Below are positions 24,938 through 32,283 of a stretch of DNA of 64,000 bases, piece by piece. Below the pieces are notes generated by a model. That model made no database searches. It had not been told where the DNA came from and was given only the letters and a program-made list of their open reading frames with translations. The position numbers and the translations under genes are program-made. How positions within the stretch are numbered: the stretch's first letter is position 1; each line of letters begins with the position of its first letter. Origin of the DNA: Streptomyces tanashiensis (lineage in GTDB: Bacteria > Actinomycetota > Actinomycetes > Streptomycetales > Streptomycetaceae); NCBI RefSeq assembly GCF_014648895.1, contig NZ_BMRZ01000005.1, positions 248,001-312,000 of the forward strand, written 5' to 3'.

Positions 24938-25780
24938 ATGAGTACGCACGCCTCTGACCCCTTGGCCGCCCTCGGCTCCCTGCCGGGCGTCGCCGAAGCG
25001 GTGGACTCCGTACGCAAGGCCGTCGACCGGGTCTACGGCCACCGCGTGATGCGCCGCCGCAGCAACGAGATCTCCTCCGAGGCGGCCCTGCGCGGCGCGC
25101 GCGGCTCGGCTGCCCTGTCCGGGGCCGACTGGGCCCTGGAAGAGGTCCGCCGGCGCACCGACTTCAGCGCCGACGCCGAGGCGCGCACGGTCGGCGCTGC
25201 CCTGCGCCTCGGCGCCGAGGCCGGGCAGCTGCTCTCCATCTGGCGCCAGTCGCCCCTGCGCGTGCTCGCCCGTCTCCACCTGGTCGCCGCCGGCGACGCG
25301 GGCGTCCCGGGCGGTACCGGTCCCGGCGACTTCGTCGGCCGGCCCCGGCTGGACGGCGAGACGGTCGACGAGCCCTTCATCGACGCTCCGCTGCCGACGC
25401 CCGCCGAGGTCGCGGGGCGGCTCGACGGGCTCGCCGAGCTGATCGTCGCGGGCAGCGAGGCCCCGGCGCTCGTGACGGCCGCCGTCGTGCACGGCGAGCT
25501 GCTCGCGCTGCGCCCCTTCACCTCGTACAACGGCCTGGTCGCGCGGGCGGCGGAGCGGATCGCGCTGGTCGGCAGCGGCCTCGACCCCAAGGCGATCTGC
25601 CCGGCCGAGGTCGGCCACGCCGAACAGGGCCGGGCCGCGTACCTGGCCGCCTTCGACGGGTACCTCTCGGGCACCCCGGAGGGCGTCGGCGCTTGGATCG
25701 CGCACTGCGGGCGCTCGGTCGAGCTGGGTGTCCGGGAGTCGACGGCCGTCTGCGAGGCACTCCAGCGCGGCGCCGCCTGA
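24938..25780 (+). CDS. Fic/DOC-fold-like protein with degenerate active site
   Basis: This 280-aa protein is mostly helical. Its centre reads LRPFTSYNGLVARAAERIAL, which aligns with the Fic motif HPFxDGNGRxxR but has lost the catalytic His (Arg), the Asp (Ser) and the first Arg (Leu). Asn-Gly and the last Arg remain. An N-terminal region with VYGHRVMRRRSNEISSE could be an inhibitory-type helix. AMPylation is therefore unlikely; a scaffold or sensor role is possible. Streptomyces homologues are often labelled oxidoreductase without support. The start at 24938 is set by MSTHAS and the TAGCCT element. Confidence 0.65.
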   Translation: MSTHASDPLAALGSLPGVAEAVDSVRKAVDRVYGHRVMRRRSNEISSEAALRGARGSAALSGADWALEEVRRRTDFSADAEARTVGAALRLGAEAGQLLSIWRQSPLRVLARLHLVAAGDAGVPGGTGPGDFVGRPRLDGETVDEPFIDAPLPTPAEVAGRLDGLAELIVAGSEAPALVTAAVVHGELLALRPFTSYNGLVARAAERIALVGSGLDPKAICPAEVGHAEQGRAAYLAAFDGYLSGTPEGVGAWIAHCGRSVELGVRESTAVCEALQRGAA

Positions 25781-26219
25781 CAGCCCCCCACTTCCATCGG
25801 TCGGTCGCGGGCCGGTCCGGGTGGCTGGTCTGTGCGCGGGACCCGGCTCTCGCGTGACGGGGTTTCCTGCGCGGGGCCTAGTTCGCGAGGGGTCCGGCAC
25901 TTGCGCGCGGGCTCCTCGCCGGGGCCGGACATGGGTTGCGGCGGCACCAGTCCTGGTACCGCCGCTGGCACTTCCACCCAGTTACCAAGCGTCCTCGATA
26001 TGTGCCCATCAGGCCGGGAACTTTGCCCGTGGCCTGGTGCGGCTGGCCCGTAATCGACGGGTCGACGTCGCGTGGGTGCCCGGTTTCGGTGCTAGGTCCG
26101 TGGGGCCTTCATGCTCAACAGGTGATCCTCTCGGATGTCCTCGGTCTCGCGGGCCTGATTCCTTTCTACTCCTGTCCGGGTGGAAGCGAAAGTGCTGGCT
26201 CCACTTCTCTGCGGGCAGC
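25781..26219. other. Gene-free 439-nt gap with a strong hairpin
   Basis: No frame on either strand has normal codon bias. The first part holds a 13-bp stem with one C-A mismatch (25938-25950 with 25953-25965), a possible terminator for the Fic-like gene although 157 nt downstream of its stop. The second part (about 25975-26219) is visibly less GC-rich than its surroundings and shows no homology I recognise. Confidence 0.5.
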
Positions 26220-27086
26220 TCAAATTCGGGCAAAGTCCCCGGCGAGCCGTTGGGCGAGGGCGGCCTGCCGGCGCCGGGCGGCGTACCAGACGAGTCCGGC
26301 TCCGACCGCCGCCGCTCCCACGGCCGCTGCGGCGACGAGCGTGGGACGGGGCGGCATCCGGAACTCGGGCAGCCGCTGCTTGAGGCGGACCGGCTTCTCG
26401 AAGGCGAGAACCGGCCATTCCCGTGCCACGGCCTCACGGCGCAGCGTCCGGTCGGGATTGACGGCGTATGGGTGGCCGACGGCCTCCAGCATCGGGATGT
26501 CGGTCGCCGAATCGCTGTACGCGTAGCAGCGCGAGAGGTCGTATCCCTCCGACTCCGCCAGCTCCCGGACCGCCTCCGCCTTCGTCGGCCCGTAGGCGTA
26601 GTACTCCACCTCCCCGGTGAAGCACCCGTCCTCGCCGACCACCATCCGGGTGGCGACGACCCGGTCGGCACCGAGCATCTCGCCGATCGGCTCGACGACC
26701 TCGGCGCCGGAGGTCGAGACGATCACGACGTCGCGGCCGGCGGCGTGGTGCTCCTCGATGAGGGAGGCCGCTTCGTCGTAGATGATCGGGTCGATCAGAT
26801 CGTGAAGGGTCTCGGCGACGAGCTCCTTTACCTGGGCGACGTTCCAGCCTTTGCAGAGCGCGGAAAGATATTCACGCATCCGCTCCATCTGGTCGTGATC
26901 GGCTCCGCCCGCCAGGAAGACGAACTGGATGTAGGCCGTCCGCAGGGCGGCGCGGCGGCTGATCAGTCCGCCCCGGTAGAAGGACTTGCTGAAGGTCAGC
27001 GTCGATGACTTCGCAATGACCGTCTTGTCCAGGTCAAAGAAGGCGGCTGTGCGCGGCAAGGAGTGGTTTTCCACAAGCCCGAGCAT
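26220..27086 (-). CDS. HAD-IB family hydrolase (SerB-like phosphatase)
   Basis: This 288-aa protein has FFDLDKTVI (catalytic Asp pair, motif I), VIVSTSGAEVVE (motif II), the motif III region GPTKAEAVRELAE and YSDSATDIPMLEAVG (motif IV). This is the HAD subfamily IB set that includes phosphoserine phosphatases. A C-terminal hydrophobic segment followed by ARRRQA (about 248-272) suggests a tail anchor. The position upstream of ssd, with the 6C RNA between them, matches Rv3661. Streptomyces homologues are called morphological differentiation-associated. No clear SD precedes the ATG at 27086. Confidence 0.88.
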   Translation of the reverse strand: MLGLVENHSLPRTAAFFDLDKTVIAKSSTLTFSKSFYRGGLISRRAALRTAYIQFVFLAGGADHDQMERMREYLSALCKGWNVAQVKELVAETLHDLIDPIIYDEAASLIEEHHAAGRDVVIVSTSGAEVVEPIGEMLGADRVVATRMVVGEDGCFTGEVEYYAYGPTKAEAVRELAESEGYDLSRCYAYSDSATDIPMLEAVGHPYAVNPDRTLRREAVAREWPVLAFEKPVRLKQRLPEFRMPPRPTLVAAAAVGAAAVGAGLVWYAARRRQAALAQRLAGDFARI

Positions 27087-27120
27087 AGGTGCCCGCCATT
27101 CGGCGTACGCTGGGGCGCGT

Positions 27121-27262
27121 GGGTTTGCCTGAGAAGGCTCTCGGGTACACCATGGAAGTCACGGATCGTTCGCGACCGTGCTAACCCGGTCCGGCTCCTC
27201 CCCCCCCGAGTCGGCCGGAGAGACGACCCCAGCTCTCCCCCCCGGCTGGGGTCGTCGCATGT
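27121..27262 (+). ncRNA. 6C-family small RNA
   Basis: Two adjacent hairpins each carry a C-run in the loop, the defining feature of actinobacterial 6C RNA. Hairpin 1 is 27186-27218: an 11-bp stem with one bulged T and one G-U pair, and a loop with eight consecutive C (27200-27207). Hairpin 2 is 27222-27256: a perfect 12-bp GACGACCCCAGC stem and a loop with seven C (27237-27243). The location between the HAD gene and ssd is the same as for mycobacterial 6C/B11. TACGCT at 27106-27111 could be the -10, giving a start near 27119; both ends are inferred. C-rich loops in this family can pair with G-rich mRNA leaders. Confidence 0.85.
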
Positions 27263-27412
27263 CCGGAGCCATTTCGGCCCTGTGTGTCATCGCCTGCTCC
27301 CTTCCTTCCGCTCTTCGGTCATGAGCCGACCGGGGCCCCGCCCGGCCCTCGATTCATCACTCACAGTAATCGGCGGACTGCGTTCCGGACAGTCCCCGGA
27401 GGAGTGGCGAAG

Positions 27413-27439
27413 TTATTCACAGCCCCTCGCTTATCCACA
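27413..27439 (+). other. Pair of DnaA-box-like 9-mers
   Basis: TTATTCACA (27413-27421) and TTATCCACA (27431-27439) lie in the same orientation 18 nt apart, about 100 nt before ssd. The second is the exact classical DnaA box. A third related 9-mer, TTTTCCACA, is at 27067-27075 in the start of the HAD gene. Confidence 0.45.
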
Positions 27440-27481
27440 GTTTTTCGGCAAGATCGGCACGATTTCCGAGACGGCCCCACG

Positions 27482-27520
27482 GTGATTCCTGTCGCGAAGT
27501 TCGCGGACGGCAGGAATCAC
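27482..27520. promoter_or_regulatory. Nested inverted repeats directly upstream of ssd
   Basis: GTGATTCCTG (27482-27491) and CAGGAATCAC (27511-27520) are perfect 10-bp arms around an inner CGCGAA-G-TTCGCG palindrome (27493-27505). The outer arm ends one nucleotide before the Shine-Dalgarno of ssd. It could be an operator or an mRNA hairpin controlling the ssd-tad operon. Confidence 0.6.
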
Positions 27521-27536
27521 GAGAGGGGTGTGTGTC

Positions 27537-28727
27537 GTGGAGACATCCAGGACTTCCGGGGCCAGGGGTACGACAGGCGGTTCGGCGCCGTGGGTGCGGA
27601 GCCTGCGGGGGCCGGAGCCGCGCGGAGCGGGCTCGCCGGGGGCCGGCGTGCCGGGTGCGGACGGGCCGCGCCGGGCCGGGCCGCTGATCGTCACCGAGGA
27701 TCTCGGCCTGCTCGACGACCTCCTGCGACTGTGTGCCGCCGCCGGGGTCGAGCCCGAGGTGCACCACCGGGTGCCCGAGCGGCGGGCGAGCTGGACCGAC
27801 CCGCCGCTCGTCCTGGTCGGCGACGACGCCGCGGCCCGCTGCCGGGGAGCCGTGCGCCGGCCCGGGACCCTCCTCGTCGGCCGTGACCGGGACGATCCCG
27901 GGCTGTGGCGGCTGGCGGTGGAGATCGGCGCGGAGAGCGTGCTGAGCCTCCCGGGCGCCGAGAGCCTCCTCGTCGACCGCCTCGCCGACGCGGCCGAAGG
28001 GGTGGGCAGGCCGGCGCTGACCGTCGGCGTCGTCGGCGGCCGCGGCGGTGCGGGGGCCTCCACCCTGGCCTGCGGTCTCGCGCTGGCCGCCGCGAGGGCC
28101 GGGCACCGCACCCTGCTCGTCGACGGCGACCCGCTGGGCGGAGGGCTCGACGTGTTGCTCGGCGGCGAGCGCGAGGAGGGCAGACGATGGCCCGACTTCG
28201 CCGCCTCTAAGGGCCGTCTGGCGGGCGGCGCCCTGGAGGAGTCGCTGCCGTCGGTGCGCGGGGTCCGGGTGCTCAGCTGGGGCAGGGAGCCGGCGGCGCC
28301 GGTGCCGCCCGAGGCCGTGCGGTCCGTCCTCGCCGCCGCGCGGCGCAGGGGCGGGGCCGTCGTGGTCGACCTGCCGCGCGGGAGCGACCCGTCGGTCACG
28401 GAGGCCCTGGCCCAGCTGGACCTCGGACTGCTCGTCGTGCCTGGGGAGTTGAGGGCCGTCGCGGCCGCCCACCGGATGGTCTCGACGATCGGCCCGGCCG
28501 TGCGCGACCTGCGCGCCGTGGTTCGCGGGCCGTACGCGGTGGGGCTCGACGAGCGATGGGTCGCCGACGCGCTGCGGCTGCCGCTCGCCGGTGAACTCCC
28601 TTACGACCCGGGGATCGTGTCCGATCAGGACGCGGGAGTGCCGCCGGGTGCCGAGCCCCGGGGGCCCCTCGGCCGGTTCTGCGCCGCCTTCTGGGAGCGG
28701 GCTCTCGTGCCCGGTGGTGCGGCATGA
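27537..28727 (+). CDS. Septum site-determining/CpaE-like protein Ssd
   Basis: This 396-aa MinD/ParA-superfamily protein heads the tad operon. A Gly/Ala/Pro-rich N-terminus and a receiver-like domain (LIVTEDLGLLDDLLRLCAAAG) precede the ATPase-like domain with GVVGGRGGAGAST, in which the P-loop lysine is replaced, then LLVDGDPLGGGLDVLLGG and VVVDLPRGSDPS. Loss of the Walker lysine is typical of this group. CpaE/TadZ-like proteins position the pilus machine, and mycobacterial Ssd (Rv3660c) affects septum formation. The GTG at 27537 fits GAGAGGGG 8 nt upstream better than the GTG at 27528. Confidence 0.85.
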   Translation: METSRTSGARGTTGGSAPWVRSLRGPEPRGAGSPGAGVPGADGPRRAGPLIVTEDLGLLDDLLRLCAAAGVEPEVHHRVPERRASWTDPPLVLVGDDAAARCRGAVRRPGTLLVGRDRDDPGLWRLAVEIGAESVLSLPGAESLLVDRLADAAEGVGRPALTVGVVGGRGGAGASTLACGLALAAARAGHRTLLVDGDPLGGGLDVLLGGEREEGRRWPDFAASKGRLAGGALEESLPSVRGVRVLSWGREPAAPVPPEAVRSVLAAARRRGGAVVVDLPRGSDPSVTEALAQLDLGLLVVPGELRAVAAAHRMVSTIGPAVRDLRAVVRGPYAVGLDERWVADALRLPLAGELPYDPGIVSDQDAGVPPGAEPRGPLGRFCAAFWERALVPGGAA

Positions 28728-29911
28728 CCGGGGCAGGGGTCGCGGCCCGGGGTCCGGGCGACGGCGCGGGGCTTCTCGACGCCGTGCGGCAGCGCCTCGC
28801 GGCGAGCGGGGCCGAGCCCACCCCGGCGCGCGTGGCGGCGGCGTTGCGCGCCCAGGGGAGGCTGCTCGGCGACGCGGAAGTGCTCGGCGCGGCGGAGGAG
28901 TTGCGGTGCGAGCTGATCGGCACCGGCCCGCTGGAGCCGCTGCTCGCCGACCCGGCGGTCACCGACGTCCTGGTCTCGGCGCCCGACCGGGTGTGGGTGG
29001 ATCGGGGCACCGGCCTGGAGCGGGCCCCGGTGTCCTTCCCCGACGCCGCCGCCGTCCGCCGGCTCGCGCAACGCCTCGCGGCGGTGGCCGGGCGCAGGCT
29101 CGACGACGCCCGGCCCTGGGTCGACGCGAGACTCCCCGACGGCACCCGGATGCACGCGGTGCTGCCGCCGGTCGCGGTCGGCTCGACCTGCCTGTCCCTG
29201 CGGGTGGTCCGCCCACGCGCCTTCTCCCTGGAGGAGCTGGTCGCGGCGGGCACCGTGCCACCGGGCGGCGCCCCGATCCTGCGGGCCCTGATCGACGCGC
29301 GGGTGTCCTACCTCGTCAGCGGCGGTACCGGGACGGGCAAGACCACCCTCCTCGCCTCGCTCCTGGGGCTCGTGGGGGAGCGGGAGCGGATCGTGCTCGC
29401 CGAGGATTCGGCGGAGCTGCGGCCGGACCACCCGCACGTGGTGCGCCTGGAGGCGCGGCCCGCGAACCAGGAGGGCGCCGGACTCGTCACCCTGCGGGAC
29501 CTGGTCCGCCAGGCGCTGCGGATGCGCCCCGACCGTCTGGTGGTCGGCGAGGTCAGAGGCGGCGAGGCCGTGGACCTGCTCGCCGCTCTCAACACGGGCC
29601 ATGAAGGCGGCTGCGGAACGGTCCACGCCAATACGGCGGCGGACGTTCCGGCACGGCTCGAAGCCCTGGGGACGGCGGCCGGGCTCGACCGGGCCGCCCT
29701 GCACAGCCAGCTGGGCGCGGGTCTGTCGGCCGTGCTGCATGTCGTACGGGACCGGGACGGGCGGCGACGGATCGCCGAGGCGCACGTCCTGGAGCGGGAC
29801 CGGGACGGGCTGGTCCGGACGGTGCCGGCGCTGCGGTGGGGTGCGGCCGGCTTCGAGCGGGAGCGGGGCTGGGAGCGGCTGAGTTCGCTGATCGGAGGGG
29901 GAGCGCGGTGA
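28724..29911 (+). CDS. tadA: TadA/CpaF-type secretion ATPase
   Basis: This 395-aa type II/IV secretion ATPase has the N-terminal domain ELIGTGPLEPLLADPAVTDV, a Walker A at about 200-207 (GGTGTGKT), the acidic ERIVLAEDSAELRP (Asp box), Walker B RPDRLVVGEVRGGEAVDLLAA and the His box GHEGGCGTVHAN. It powers assembly of Tad/Flp pili at the inner membrane face. The ATG overlaps the ssd stop (ATGA). Homologue of Rv3659c. Confidence 0.9.
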   Translation: MTGAGVAARGPGDGAGLLDAVRQRLAASGAEPTPARVAAALRAQGRLLGDAEVLGAAEELRCELIGTGPLEPLLADPAVTDVLVSAPDRVWVDRGTGLERAPVSFPDAAAVRRLAQRLAAVAGRRLDDARPWVDARLPDGTRMHAVLPPVAVGSTCLSLRVVRPRAFSLEELVAAGTVPPGGAPILRALIDARVSYLVSGGTGTGKTTLLASLLGLVGERERIVLAEDSAELRPDHPHVVRLEARPANQEGAGLVTLRDLVRQALRMRPDRLVVGEVRGGEAVDLLAALNTGHEGGCGTVHANTAADVPARLEALGTAAGLDRAALHSQLGAGLSAVLHVVRDRDGRRRIAEAHVLERDRDGLVRTVPALRWGAAGFERERGWERLSSLIGGGAR

Positions 29912-30786
29912 CGGTGGAACTGGTGCAGGTGCGGGGCGCCGCACATGCGGCGGCGGCGCTCTGCGCGGTGCTCGCCCTGGCGTGGGCGGCCGAGTGGAGG
30001 CGCGGCGCGGACCGGGCACGGGCGGTGCTCGCGGACGGAGTTCACGGCGGGCCGAGCGGTGGGGAATGGCGGGCGGTGGCCGCGCGGTGGCGGGCCGTGC
30101 TGTGGAGGCGGCGTGCGTGGCTGTGCCTGCCGGTGGCGGGAGTCCTCGCACTGCTCGGAGCGTCACCGCTGCCGCTGCTGGCGGGGGCGCTCGCGGTGCC
30201 CCTGGTAGGACGGCGTCTTCGGGCCTCCGGGCGCAGGAAGGAACGGGAGACGCGGGCCGAGCGGGTGGTGGCCCTGTGTGGGGCGGTCGTCGGGGAGTTG
30301 AGGGCCGGATGGCAGCCCGCGCAGGCGCTGTCCTTCGCGGCCCGGGAGACGGGCGCGCTCGGCGCCGCGGAGGCCCCGGTGCTGGCGGCGGCCCGGTTCG
30401 GCGGGGACGTGCCGGAGGCGCTGAGACGAGCGGCCCGGCAGGACGGGGCCGACGGGCTGGCGGGCATGGCGGCCTGCTGGCAGGTGGCTGTGGACGGAGG
30501 CGCGGGTCTGGCCGCCGGGCTCGACCGGTTGGAGGCCGCCCTGCGGGACCACCACGAGCAGCGCGACCGCCTGCGGGCCGAACTGGCCGGCGCCTGGGCC
30601 ACGGTGACGGTCCTGGCGCTGCTGCCGGCGGCCGGACTCGCCCTCGGTGCCGCGCTGGGAGCCGACCCGCTCCGCGTGCTGCTGCACACCCCGGCCGGCC
30701 TGGGCTGCCTGGTCGTGGGCGGGGCGTTGGAGGCGGCCGGACTGTGGTGGGCCGCGCGGATCGTACGGGGAGGAGAGCGGTCGTGA
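29908..30786 (+). CDS. tadB: TadB-like pilus assembly membrane protein
   Basis: This 292-aa platform protein has an N-terminal helix (about 10-27), a central helix pair (about 70-100), and a cytoplasmic T2SS-F-type region (ERVVALCGAVVGELRAGWQPAQAL through LRDHHEQRDRLRAELAGAW). Two C-terminal helices follow. The GTG at 29908 overlaps the tadA stop. It is at the short end for TadB. With TadC it should form the membrane platform driven by TadA. Confidence 0.82.
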   Translation: MTVELVQVRGAAHAAAALCAVLALAWAAEWRRGADRARAVLADGVHGGPSGGEWRAVAARWRAVLWRRRAWLCLPVAGVLALLGASPLPLLAGALAVPLVGRRLRASGRRKERETRAERVVALCGAVVGELRAGWQPAQALSFAARETGALGAAEAPVLAAARFGGDVPEALRRAARQDGADGLAGMAACWQVAVDGGAGLAAGLDRLEAALRDHHEQRDRLRAELAGAWATVTVLALLPAAGLALGAALGADPLRVLLHTPAGLGCLVVGGALEAAGLWWAARIVRGGERS

Positions 30787-31571
30787 TCCAGGAAGGGGCG
30801 CGACACGCGCTGGACGTCCTTCGGGCGGCGGGCCTTCCGCTCCTGGCCGTCGCCCTGGGTGCACAGGGCGTCGTGGAGGTGCTGCGTGGCCTGCGGGCAC
30901 GCCGGACGCGGCGGCGGGCGGGGACGCTCCTCGCGCACCCGGAACCGCGACGGCGCAAGGCCCGCGGCGGGCTGCCGCCGTGGGTGCGGCTCTGGGCGGC
31001 GCCCCTCGCGGGGGTGGGCATCGGCTGGGTGCTGTTCGGAGTGCTCGGCGGCCTGTGCGCCGGGATTCTGGTGGCCGCCACGGTGCGGTGGAGGGCCGCG
31101 CGGCGGGTCTCGCCGCCGGCAGGTGACGAGGAGGCGGTGCGTCATCTTCCGCTCGCCGCCGATCTGTTGGCGGCCTGCGCCGCATCCGGGGCCGGGCCCG
31201 GTGAGGCGGCGGAGGCGGTGGGCCGGTCCCTGGGCGGTTCGCTCGGCGAGCGCCTGACCCGCACGGCCGCCGAGCTGAGGCTCGGCGGCGAACCGGCCGA
31301 GGTGTGGGGGAGGTTCGGCGCGATACCGGGCGCGGAGGGGCTGGCCCGCTGCATGGAGCGGGCCGGTTCCTCGGGAGCGCCGGCGGCGGAGGCCGTCGCC
31401 CGGCACGCGGCCGCCCTGCGCGCCACCCGCGCCCGCGCGGCGGCGGCTGGGGCACGCCGGGCACAGGTGCTGATCAGCGCGCCCGTGGGGCTCTGCTTCC
31501 TGCCCGCCTTCCTGGCGGTGGGAGTGGCTCCGGTGGTGATCGGCCTCGCGGCGGGACTGCTGGACGGATGA
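30783..31571 (+). CDS. tadC: TadC-like pilus assembly membrane protein
   Basis: This 262-aa protein has an N-terminal hydrophobic segment, a helix pair (about 70-98), and a T2SS-F region with RHLPLAADLLAACAASGAGPGEA and LCRFGAIPGAEGL-type sequence before two C-terminal helices ending VVIGLAAGLLDG. The GTG start overlaps the tadB stop (GTGA). It pairs with TadB in the platform. Confidence 0.8.
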   Translation: MIQEGARHALDVLRAAGLPLLAVALGAQGVVEVLRGLRARRTRRRAGTLLAHPEPRRRKARGGLPPWVRLWAAPLAGVGIGWVLFGVLGGLCAGILVAATVRWRAARRVSPPAGDEEAVRHLPLAADLLAACAASGAGPGEAAEAVGRSLGGSLGERLTRTAAELRLGGEPAEVWGRFGAIPGAEGLARCMERAGSSGAPAAEAVARHAAALRATRARAAAAGARRAQVLISAPVGLCFLPAFLAVGVAPVVIGLAAGLLDG

Positions 31572-31587
31572 CTCCGGCGACACGGCT

Positions 31588-31623
31588 CGACACGACACGA
31601 CACGACACGACACGACACGACAC
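31588..31623. repeat. CGACA pentanucleotide microsatellite
   Basis: About seven copies of CGACA run between the tadC stop and the DUF4244 gene. The 87-nt gap breaks the otherwise overlapping tad operon and the array is just upstream of the DUF4244 ribosome-binding site. Confidence 0.85.
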
Positions 31624-31658
31624 GCACGACGCGACGAGACAGGACGAGGAACGGCGAC

Positions 31659-31940
31659 ATGACGAAGCAGGGCGACATGACGAAGAACGGCGAGGTACGG
31701 CAGGACATGGCAGGACGGGACGAGGCGATCGGCATGGGGGTCAGGGCACGGCTCGGCGGCTGGTTGCGGGCGCGGCGGGCGGCGGCGCGCCGTGACGAGG
31801 GGATGACCACGTCCGAGTACGCGGTGGGGACGATCGCCGCGGCGGCGTTCGCCGCCGTGCTCTACAAGATCGTGACCAGCGGGGCGGTCTCGGGGGCGCT
31901 GGAATCGGTGATCGGGAAGGCTCTCGATGCGCCGTTCTGA
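31659..31940 (+). CDS. DUF4244 protein, Flp-pilin-like
   Basis: This 93-aa protein has a basic N-terminal half (GWLRARRAAARRDEG) and then MTTSEYAVGTIAAAAFAAVLYKIV, a class III/Flp-type signal with the conserved Glu five residues into the hydrophobic segment. It is the probable major pilin, cut after the glycine of DEGM or nearby by a prepilin peptidase not present in this window. ATG codons at 31677, 31707 and 31734 are alternatives; 31659 has a GAGGA sequence 8 nt upstream. Mycobacterial counterpart: Rv3656c. Confidence 0.8.
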   Translation: MTKQGDMTKNGEVRQDMAGRDEAIGMGVRARLGGWLRARRAAARRDEGMTTSEYAVGTIAAAAFAAVLYKIVTSGAVSGALESVIGKALDAPF

Positions 31941-32283
31941 CCGGGGTTTCGTGACCGTTGAGGCGGCGATGGTCCTGCCTGTCCTCGCGCTGTTCACGGT
32001 GACGCTGCTCTGGGCGCTGGCCGCGGCCGCCGCGCAGATCCGGTGCGTGGACGCGGCGCGGGCGGGGGCGCGGGCGGCGGCCCGATCGGAGCCGGTGGCC
32101 TCGGCCGAGGCGGCCGCCCGGGCCGCCGCGCCCGAGGGCGCACGGGTGTCGGTGGCGAGGGAGGGCGAGCTGTGGCGGGTGACGGTGGAGGCCGATGCCC
32201 CGGGCCCCCGGGGCATGGGAGTCACCCTGAGAGCCGGCGCGGCGGCCCTCGCGGAGGACGCGCCGGCCGGAGGAGCGCCGTGA
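31927..32283 (+). CDS. tadE: TadE-family pseudopilin
   Basis: This 118-aa protein starts with DRGFVTVEAAMVLPVLALF, the TadE-like motif with Glu in the hydrophobic segment, then one helix and a soluble domain of about 80 residues (ARVSVAREGELWRVTVEA). It overlaps the DUF4244 gene by 14 nt and has GGAAGG as SD inside that gene. TadE-like proteins are minor pilins of the Tad system (Rv3655c). Confidence 0.85.
   Translation: MRRSDRGFVTVEAAMVLPVLALFTVTLLWALAAAAAQIRCVDAARAGARAAARSEPVASAEAAARAAAPEGARVSVAREGELWRVTVEADAPGPRGMGVTLRAGAAALAEDAPAGGAP

Noticed and set aside
25936..26526. 196-aa forward frame starting in the gene-free gap
   Set aside because: Half of it is antisense to the HAD gene and the remainder has stop-free but unbiased codons and no SD.
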